The translations under genes were made by a program, and so were the position numbers. From the NCBI RefSeq assembly GCF_014529535.1, contig NW_023503376.1:4597696-4661695 (forward strand): 64,000 nucleotides of DNA, in the 5' to 3' direction. Every line of letters starts with the position of its first letter. Positions within the stretch are counted from its first letter, which is position 1. The notes below the pieces were generated by a model. That model was not told where the DNA came from and ran no database searches. It saw nothing but the letters and a program-made list of their open reading frames with translations. Below are positions 55,601 to 64,000 of this stretch, one piece after another. Source of the stretch: Bradysia coprophila. Its lineage: Eukaryota > Arthropoda > Insecta > Diptera > Sciaridae.

Positions 55601-58600
55601 TCATTATTCTGTCCATTAAGTTGAGCAGTTATACTTCAATTGCATGGGCAGTCATTTTTCCACTGTAGATCAACTAATTTTTATGCCTCCATTTCTGTCT
55701 GCAAAGATTTTTTTTTTTAAATTTTGTTAAGGGCAGCTTATAATCAGCATTGGCAAAGGGTCTCTTAGTTTTAGTTTATTTCAAAATAATTGACTCATGT
55801 TTTGATCATTATCTGACGTGCCCTTGGTTAGCCTCTATAAAAATCTTATTTAAATCTTAACAAGATGTTCTTAGCTTTTCTAGACAACAAATCTATGAAG
55901 ATTCATAAAATAAACTAACTCATTGTTTGCTGATATTGTTTGCAATAAGATTATCGTGTTATCGATTGTTTTCGGTTTCATCTTAGATCTAACCTCTCTA
56001 AATAAGTTTGTTAAAGACACATTTTTAGCAAACGATTTTCACTGCATTAACCGTAGATAAGTCACTGAATTGGTACTTGGGCGTTTCATCTGCTATCGGA
56101 CTGTGAATAATAAGGGTTTGAAACTGAGCACTAGCTAGGAGTGTCTCTTATAAATGCATCGAATTTTTTGACACGTAGAGATTTTTGTATCAGTAATGAA
56201 ATTTCGGTTGCGATACGCTTTATCGTGTTCCTTATCTAAAGATTTGATACAATCGTGTGTCACTCGATACAGGTACGAAACCGAGACTTTTTTACTTAGA
56301 ATTATAAAATGATTTCGGCATCTCGCCTTCTATGTAGGTCGGATACAAACTCTCCCTATAGACACCCCACTGCTTCCACAACGTCCGTAATGGGTAGAAA
56401 CTAGAATGCCATTGAAGTAAACATGACAAGTTGGAAACAAGTATTTGCAGCCATAAACTGATTAGAGTAAACTCGAAATTGTACTGCGTTTCCTTTTATA
56501 ATTTGTAAATTTTTTCCTTAAACAAATTGATAACTAGAGCTACGTGCCAGGCGTATCCTAATTTTCTAATTCCACCACTCAAACATCTACATATGCAAAA
56601 TATTTCGAAGAAAGAACGATTTGGTTCTAAGAAAATGGAATTAATTACAAAAGCAATTGTTAAGAATATACAAAACAACAAGACAATAGAGAAGAGTGAT
56701 AACTGTCAACAGAAGATTTTCTGTAATTTTATCAGCCATAATGTTGATTGTCTAAACTCTCACTAGTTCATTGAGCGTTTAACTTTAACTACTTTAAATT
56801 CACCAGAACTTTTGGCATTAATTCACTAAAAAAAAAACAAGAATTCCTAATTGCTCAATTTGGCAATGTAAAATACATTTCAATTAAAACGTCACTTGCG
56901 ATGTTATAGGCGACATATATTAGACGATATTATAATGCCTGATTTCCACGATCAAAATTCCATTTGTTATAATTGGAAATGAGATGATGGAAACAACAAA
57001 CTTTACTCGATTATGTAAACATTTCGCTCTAGCGAAGCAATCGAAAATTTTAAATACCGATGTTTCATTTGTTATTCAGCTGAACGATAAAAAAACATTA
57101 TACCACTGAAGTAAATATGATATGACGTGCATATAGTTCATGGTGAAAATGTTATATTGCAGAAGTACAACAGCACAGAGAGATATGTTTAACACAACGA
57201 TGATTTATAGAGTAGTCGCATGTATGCAAATCGTCTTCTTGATCGCATCGATACAATAAGCAAGTACAAACAGAGAAGGGAAATAAAATAACACAAATTG
57301 CGTTTATGTCTGTACTGTCATTGTATAACATCTACCCTGCCATTCATGGGATTTATGTTGAAACGAAATTCGGTTATGGCACTCACGTTTGGTGCTAAAA
57401 ATAAAGTAACAGCCAAAATATGACTGATACGAAATGTGGTAGTGAGCCTTATTGAAGAAAGACGTATGGAACCATATTCTCTGTTATGACGCCGTGGAGC
57501 TCATCAAGAGAAATGTATGTTAAAATAGATGAAGTAATATGTTATCAGTTAGTTGAAAAACTAGACTTCCATTTCACAGTAGTGTCAAGTAGTGGAAAAA
57601 AGCATTGTTCATACGGCATTGCAAGCATAGGATCTATTTTAGGGTAATTATATTCTCTTAAATTTTTTAAAATAACAACAAATCCGTTACATTCTGATGG
57701 TATTTCAGAGAAAATTCCAAAGTTACATGCTTTTCCAAATTTACGTTGATAAGTACAACCGATTTCATTGAGCGCTCACTCGAATTCACCCGAAAGAATG
57801 TCGTCTTACTTAGAAAATGTTAAACCTAAACTAAACGAAGTACAAGATTTGTGTTGAACATTAGATACTTCGAACAACAGAAGTAACAGATTTTATACCA
57901 CAGTTGAAAGACAACATTCATGACTGTGCACAGCGTATACACTTCAAAATTAAACAGTAATAGATGATTATTTAAATCTCCATTTTCGGCAATATAATAC
58001 ACATTTATGCGACGACATGTATATTTCGATTGTATTTATCACCACAGCATTTACCTTTCCATATCAATGAATATTGCATTGCATATTGGACAGCAACTTA
58101 CCGAATTTAGAAACGTAAATAAAAATGCGAATACACAATGCCAAAGGTTATTGCATATTAGATTTGTGCAATAAAACAGATATATCGGAATCATTTGAAA
58201 CAATTTTTGCAAAATATATTTAAGTATTTGCGGTTTTGAATATAAAATTGTAGACAGTGGGAAAGATCTAATAGGTTTTACATTTTGGATGCGATTAGTA
58301 AGAGAATGGAAATTCGTAAAGAATAGGATATCGATATGATGCAACCTATGAAATTTATAGAACTTTCTTGGTGGTCATATGGAAATTCTACACCTGAAGG
58401 CTAAAAAATTGTCGTCGAAGTTTTAAAAATATTGGAAAGTACTTAATTTGTCTCTACAACCGCGGACACGGATTATAAAAATTAAGTAGTAGTTCGGGGT
58501 TCAATTAATTTTGAAAAAGAGATACTGTGGGTGCAGTTCATCTTATGTAATACAAAAATCGTCGTTGAAGGTTTTAATTTAATTTTATATTTACTGTAAC

Positions 58601-58800
58601 TTCCTATACAGGGAACACGTTTTCTGTTTTGGGAGGTGTTGTGGTTTGTAAATGATTTCACAAAAATTTTGTTAACGAATAAAAAACTAGATTTTTCATT
58701 TTATTTTTATTGCGAGCCTAACATAAATTGAGAAAATAAAAATCTAGATTTTTAATTTGTTCAACGAAATTCTTGTGGAATCAATTATTTTCAAACACAA
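52690..58800. other. Presumed Sobp intron 2, unique AT-rich sequence
   Basis: No supported gene, RNA gene or repeat family. I looked for a zinc-finger exon of Sobp (a CAWCQK-type stretch next to an acceptor) and found none. Short frames here look random. Confidence 0.4.
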
Positions 58801-58803
58801 TAA

Positions 58804-59008
58804 AGTATAGTTTCACTTAAAAAGAGCACTCCGTTTAGCTCCGTCTACATGACAATTGTAAAATAGAACAAAGAAATGTCACGCAACGGAGTGGAAATTG
58901 AATTTATTTCAATTTTACTCCGTTACGTGACGAGTTCCTTTGTTCTATTTTACAACTGTCATGTAAACGAGGCTAAACGGAGTGCTCTTTTCAAGTGGAA
59001 ACTATACT
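58804..59008. mobile_element. 205-bp fold-back MITE with TAA duplication
   Basis: Nearly the whole element is a palindrome: AGTATAGTTTCACTT...GAGCACTCCGTTTAGC on the left and the complement on the right, with arms of about 95 bp. It is flanked by TAA at 58801-58803 and 59009-59011. A 3-bp T/A duplication would fit PIF/Harbinger, but the short duplication is weak evidence. Confidence 0.75.
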
Positions 59009-59011
59009 TAA

Positions 59012-61670
59012 CTCTTGACAAACTTCGTTTTGACGCTGTCAAATACCGTCTTGTTCTATTGTTTGTAGAATCATACACTGTTGACTAATTTCTAATTTTA
59101 CATGTAAGATCAAAGGCTGCGTTGCGTTTTTACCACCTTAATAAATGTAGTTAGGCTGCTACAGGGTGTATTGGTTACATCATTTTAATGTGTAGCACCT
59201 GTACGTTGTATTTTACATTGTCTGCGATGAGTAGGTGAGACGCGGAAGTATGGTTGCTGTTCTAGACCTAGGCATGGGAAGAAGGCGCATTTGAACGGAA
59301 TCTGACTCTAATACTCGGCGAACGAATAGTAATAAGCCTTGGCATATCGGGGTTGGGACGGGATGAACCGATGAAAAGTTTACCGACTCGTGTCAAAAGG
59401 GTGTTGGAGTATAACTCAAAAGTAGCATGAATTCACAGGAGATAATTTGTGTTTCTAACTTAGTCGGACTAATGCAGAATTTCTAAATGTTTTTGTCACT
59501 ATTAACAAAGGTATTTCGAGCATCCGAACCTAGTTCTTTCCATAGTACCGTCTTCCACCGTAATAGTAATGCTTGTGTTAGCAGTAATTCAGTTCCTCAG
59601 GTTTATGTAGGGATCTCCAGGGCGACCTGTTTTGACATTTTTTCTTTTAAATTCCGTGTGGAAGCAATCAATTAAAATCGAATGACGTCACATTGCATGC
59701 CCACAAGGACAAGAGAATTCATAGCAGCGTAAAAGCATGCAAGGCATAGCAAGGGCACTCATAAGCTCACAGCTGTGCAATTCATCGGAGCGCGCCTAGC
59801 AAGGCGTACAGAATAGCTATATTGTTATCGAATTCCACAAGTAAATTTGGAAGATGGAAGTTTTCCTTAGCGAGCGGAGCGCGAGTAAGGCAGAAATTGG
59901 GTCGCCTGTGGTGATATTTAAAACTCATTACAGGTCATACGTGTAACACATCAACTGCTTATGTGCCAACCACATCATAATTTGGTATCGGCGCTCGAGA
60001 AACAGGATAATATTGAGTTAGTGGAATGTACAGTCCTAGTCGGATGTAGCATTCGCATAGCACGACAGATACTTGCCTGGCCAATATTGTAAAGTCTTTT
60101 TAGAAGCATAGTGATTGAGTACCTGAATAGAGGTCAACAAATAAGACATGAGTATTCCGTAGTGCAGATTGTTGAGAGGTCTGTTTTAGATTTTTTATTA
60201 GGGCAGAATGCAATATTAGGTTCTTTAGCAATAGGCTGTTTTGCAATAATAGTATGAATCAGCGTGAGCACATTAGGACTGTTGGTGAAAGGTATATAAA
60301 TAATAGACTCGACGGAAAATCGTTATTATTCAGTTCCTGGAGTGAGACAATAAGGATTACTGGTTCTTTTTATAATATGTTTGTTTAGACTTCTTTTGGT
60401 GGACAATCAACATTAATGACATTTTTTTTGCTAAATGTGAGTTTACGATACAAATTTGAAATTTTTGAATTTTTGAGGGTGAGGAGTGTTGAGCAGAATC
60501 GACATAGGGCAAGAATACTGTGTAAATCAAATTTGTAATCAAAGGTAACATTTAGTCTAAATTATATTAAGTCTGCGTATTCGCATGTTGGTTTTTTGCG
60601 TAGAAACCGTAATTAAAAGGATCTATGCATTCTCCGTAATTAATCGTCGGATTTGTGTCTAATTTTTTTTTCTGAAGTTCTGTAATTTTCACCTTGGATC
60701 ATAATGTCGCCTATAGATTGATACTGATCTCATCGAACGGATTCTGATTGTGTTCTAGAAATACACCAATGAGGTGCAAAATCCATTTATGCCTGTACTC
60801 CTGGATTTATACTGCAGGAGCCATCACTATTTTCTGGATATTTTATAACTAAGGTAGCCCTGTTTCCCGAATTGTCGTTTGATATAAATTTTGGATCATA
60901 TTGGTTTGCATTGATCTTGGTCGCTGTTGAAAGCTGTTTTTATTTCTTTTGAATGTATTAATGAATTGCGCTTAAAAAATCGAAAGCTTCCATTGATATT
61001 CGTTGCAAATATATTTTTTATAAAATTACTCGTTCGCTCCATCATAAATTTTGCAGCTCATATGTTGCATCCACCGAAACATCAAGGACATGAATAGATG
61101 GCATGAAGAAACTCAAGCAATGAGATGGTGAACAATATCATGAAGTATAGCGACTATTTGATACGAACGTAATCAATCAATTCTTGTATTTCCGTTGCCG
61201 GTCGCACTCAGACAATTCTGGAATTTTTCGGAAAATCTTGCCATGAATTTGGATAAAGAAAATAGGGAGTAAAATTTGCTGATTACGCAAACGAAAAGCG
61301 CTCAACTACTTACTTTATAGTGTAATATCCGAAGCTGAATAAGTGTAAGTATACAAAAAAGGAAATGTGGTTTCGATATTAGGTCTACAATACCTGAGAT
61401 ACGTGTTAAAACTGCTCGGCGAAAATGATGGATAATTTTCTAGTCTTATTAAATTGTAAGGTTTAATGTCTTTGATTTATTCTAATTTGAATCTGAAAAT
61501 ACAAATGCAGATATTCAGGATATTCAAGGGTCAGTTAGACATAATTCATCATATCACAGACTCTTTCATGAATTTTACATTTTTTATTTAGTTTTTTACT
61601 TTTGTCTAACTTTAGTGTGGAACGACTCTATATCGTTTCACTTACACCGTCTACGATATGCAAATAACGT
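59012..61670. other. Presumed Sobp intron 2, no feature recognised
   Basis: AT-rich unique sequence with no frames or repeats I can support. Confidence 0.4.
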
Positions 61671-61677
61671 ATTAAAA

Positions 61678-61855
61678 AGCACGCACTTCAAGGAGCAAAC
61701 AGTGCATAACTCTACAAATAGGGTACTAAAACTTGACCCAGTGCTCCACTACAAAATTTTACACTGTAAAAAGAGTGGGGATAAAAATTTCATACAAAAA
61801 GTACTCTATTTGGGCAGCTGTCATAAAATAGCACTTCTGCTTGAAGTGTGTTTGC
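61678..61855. mobile_element. MITE family A, copy 2 (178 bp, 7-bp TSD)
   Basis: Reverse-complement relative of 8149-8310, with termini GCACGCACTTCAAG and CTTGAAGTGTGTTTGC and the shared centre AAAAAGAGTGGGGATAAAA. It is flanked by ATTAAAA at 61671-61677 and 61856-61862. More diverged in its TIRs than copy 1. Confidence 0.85.
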
Positions 61856-61862
61856 ATTAAAA

Positions 61863-64000
61863 CAAAGAAGATGTATAAATGATTTCATCAAGCAGTCTGT
61901 TTAAGAATAATCGGATCATGCTCCGAGTCGATACGGCGAAGGACTTTGACGCAGTCTTAACTTCGCAAAAAAGAAACGAAGAAATTTTTTTGAGACGCAT
62001 CACCGAGGTAATCATTCCGGTTCTCATTTTTTGTTACGATTATGGACGTCGTTAATTGCCTCATGGTCTAGCCTTGGGAATTTTGGTGACTTTTTCCGGA
62101 ATTTAGATTTTGTTGTAGGTTGTCGTGCATGTGTTTGACCAAACTATATATACGAATTGGTGCAGAGAAATTTTAAGTTTTCTTCCGATCTACCTTGTGG
62201 CGCCTGTATCACGCGACAAATCCTATTCTATCTATCGCGTGCTTTTGCAAAGTACGACAAACGAGCTATCACTGCCGAATATGTAACTTAAAATTGGCGC
62301 CGGATAATACAAATCGTTTGCAGTTGGTCCATTTGATAGAAAATGCATTGCCACAAATTAACGTTTTCTCAAACAAATCAAGAATCTTTTCAAAACTTAC
62401 TCTGTTTGTTTCTATCTATTCATGTCTAAATGCAATGTCTATCTGTCTAATACTAAAACCAGAATCGGGTCGATCTCGGCATCAACTACGGTCAGTAATC
62501 ACCAAATCTCCATTGAAATTTTGCAACGGAACTCCTTAGGGTGGGCATAAAAATGAAATGTGAATCACGCCAACATTAAGCCATCGCAGGAAATATAACA
62601 CGTTCAGTCAAATTTTGTTTATTAGCCTCCATGGAAGTGGTTTCTGAGTGTGGTTTTTCGCAGGGTGCGGCGAACGCGTTTTCGGCTGAGCTTAGCTGTA
62701 ATTGAAACCTACATGAGGCGTGCGATTGCGACCGGTCCATTTCAACGAATGAAAGGTAACAATTTCGTAAGTACTCTCGGTATAAACGAAAAAGCAAAAA
62801 AAATAAGTATAAAAAAATCGGTGCGCAGATCAATCTGTTTGAGCTAAGATGATTAGAGTGAAACACAAATTGTTGAGCTACGCTCGGAGTCGGTCGTAGT
62901 GATGAAAGGAGCTTAATAATTTTTTTGGGTTAGAAAGAGATAAGTAGTATATTTTACTTGTTCTTCGGCGCAAAGAACCAAGAAAAGTTTTAACGAGTAG
63001 AACAGAAGGTGGCATATTGTGAAAAAATTGTCGAAAAGTTAGGAAATGGGTGGGTCATTATGTTTTTAGAATGTATTCTTCTTGAATTGGAGTGACAGTG
63101 TATATATATAGCGAGTTACTTTTCAGGTCCAAAAGCTCTCAGAGTTTTTATGAGTAAGGAAAGTCCAGAGGGGGCAATATGTGACAAAATGTCGAAGTTG
63201 GTATAATGGGTAATGGGACTAATTTGGGCCGTTTTCTGGAGATATTGTCTTCGGAATGGTGGCAGATAAAGAATTACTTTCGTCAAAATTTTCGCAATTT
63301 TGTCTACAATTTTTATGCGAATTTTCTGTCAAATGTTTTGTGAATTAGAATACTGTAAAACTGTATTTTAAACTATCAAGCAGTGTTGACTACACTTCTA
63401 TAAACGACTCGATATCCCAACAAAAATCTCTTCGAGAGAGGAAAGTGTGGACGCAGTCTTCTGAAAAACAATTTCTAAAATGAATGATGACTCGCATAGA
63501 GATGACAAGCTTTCAGCTATCTGTTACGATTTTCAAAAATTAAATTTTTATACCAATCAATTAGTTGAAACTCTAAGCTTGGGCTTATCACTAAGGGTTT
63601 TTCTCATCATCTCGCATCCAACAATAATTTTTACCAAAAAAAAAATAACTGGAAAACTACCAAATTTTACCCAAAAAAATCTGCGTCGGCAAAGTGGCAG
63701 ATGTTCAGGAAACAGACTCAGCAAGAATTTTATCTGCCAACATGCGACGGCAGATTTTTTTGTAAATATGTTGGCTAGTTTCCAGTCTAAATTTTTTTTG
63801 TAAAAAATTATTTGGCAGATGATGAAGAAACGAGCTAAGGCCAGCTTGTTTTTTAACTAAAATTGGGTGTAACAATTTCAATTTTTTGCGTAACGAAAGC
63901 TGAAAGCGTCAACTCTAGCGATAATCATTCATTTTAGAAATTGTATTTTCAAAGACTGCGTCACACTTCTGTACCGCTTGTATATTACATTGTCTTGCGA
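61863..64000. other. Right edge, no supported gene
   Basis: Unique AT-rich sequence. Frames at 62195-62539 (+) and 62576-62866 (-) have no motif I recognise and lack convincing splice context. Sobp, if it continues, is still in an intron here. Confidence 0.35.

Noticed and set aside
62195-62539. Cys-containing 114-residue frame considered as a zinc-finger exon of Sobp
   Set aside because: Cysteine spacing does not match an FCS or CxxC pair followed by the expected CAWCQK-like wording, and no suitable acceptor precedes it.

Overview
This is 64 kb of eukaryotic, AT-rich nuclear DNA. The genes have short GT-AG introns, and the protein families and pattern of mobile elements point to an insect. 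A lower dipteran (midge or gnat) is my best guess, but the species cannot be read from the window. I see no bacterial features (operons, Shine-Dalgarno sites, CRISPR) and no convincing tRNA or rRNA gene.

Gene-bearing part (1-25 kb): the 3' end of a Shark-type SH2/ankyrin tyrosine kinase (+, runs off the left edge); a TMEM39 orthologue (-, four exons); an intronless 541-residue ORF of unknown function with a central Gly/Ala-rich hydrophobic block (-); a site-2 protease S2P/MBTPS2 (+, two exons); a LYRM2 orthologue (-, two exons, with a 60-base in-frame intron); and the first coding exon of a Sobp (Sine oculis-binding protein) orthologue (+) at 24.8 kb. The second Sobp coding exon lies 15 kb downstream at 40.0 kb. 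I found no zinc-finger exon in the remaining 24 kb, so most of 24.9-64 kb is probably Sobp intron. These genes share no pathway. They are housekeeping and developmental neighbours: ER/Golgi membrane functions (TMEM39, S2P), a mitochondrial LYR protein, a signalling kinase and a nuclear cofactor.

Repeat-bearing part: the spaces between genes, and above all the presumed Sobp introns, are filled with small and mostly palindromic mobile elements. Several can be delimited to the base by target-site duplications (TSDs). These include a 5'-truncated LINE inserted in an older inverted repeat (12-bp TSD); a TA-flanked 1.5-kb Tc1/mariner-like element carrying gene debris; a MITE family with two copies and 7-bp TSDs; a hAT-like 205-bp MITE (8-bp TSD); three fold-back elements made of short GGGTTC-, CAGGT- or CGGTT-like repeats, each with an exact 8-bp TSD; a non-coding Copia-type LTR element with its primer-binding site (TRIM/LARD-like); a 1.45-kb hairpin with arms near 600 bp; and a decayed BEL/Pao retrotransposon on the minus strand at 45.5-51 kb, followed by 16-bp and 43-bp tandem repeats. 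A 109-bp satellite with a dimeric 218-bp higher-order organisation sits at 19.75-20.7 kb, next to a 440-bp hairpin.

The stretch 52.7-64 kb is mostly unique AT-rich sequence with two small palindromic elements and no gene I can support. All family names come from recognising motifs by eye; no database search was run.
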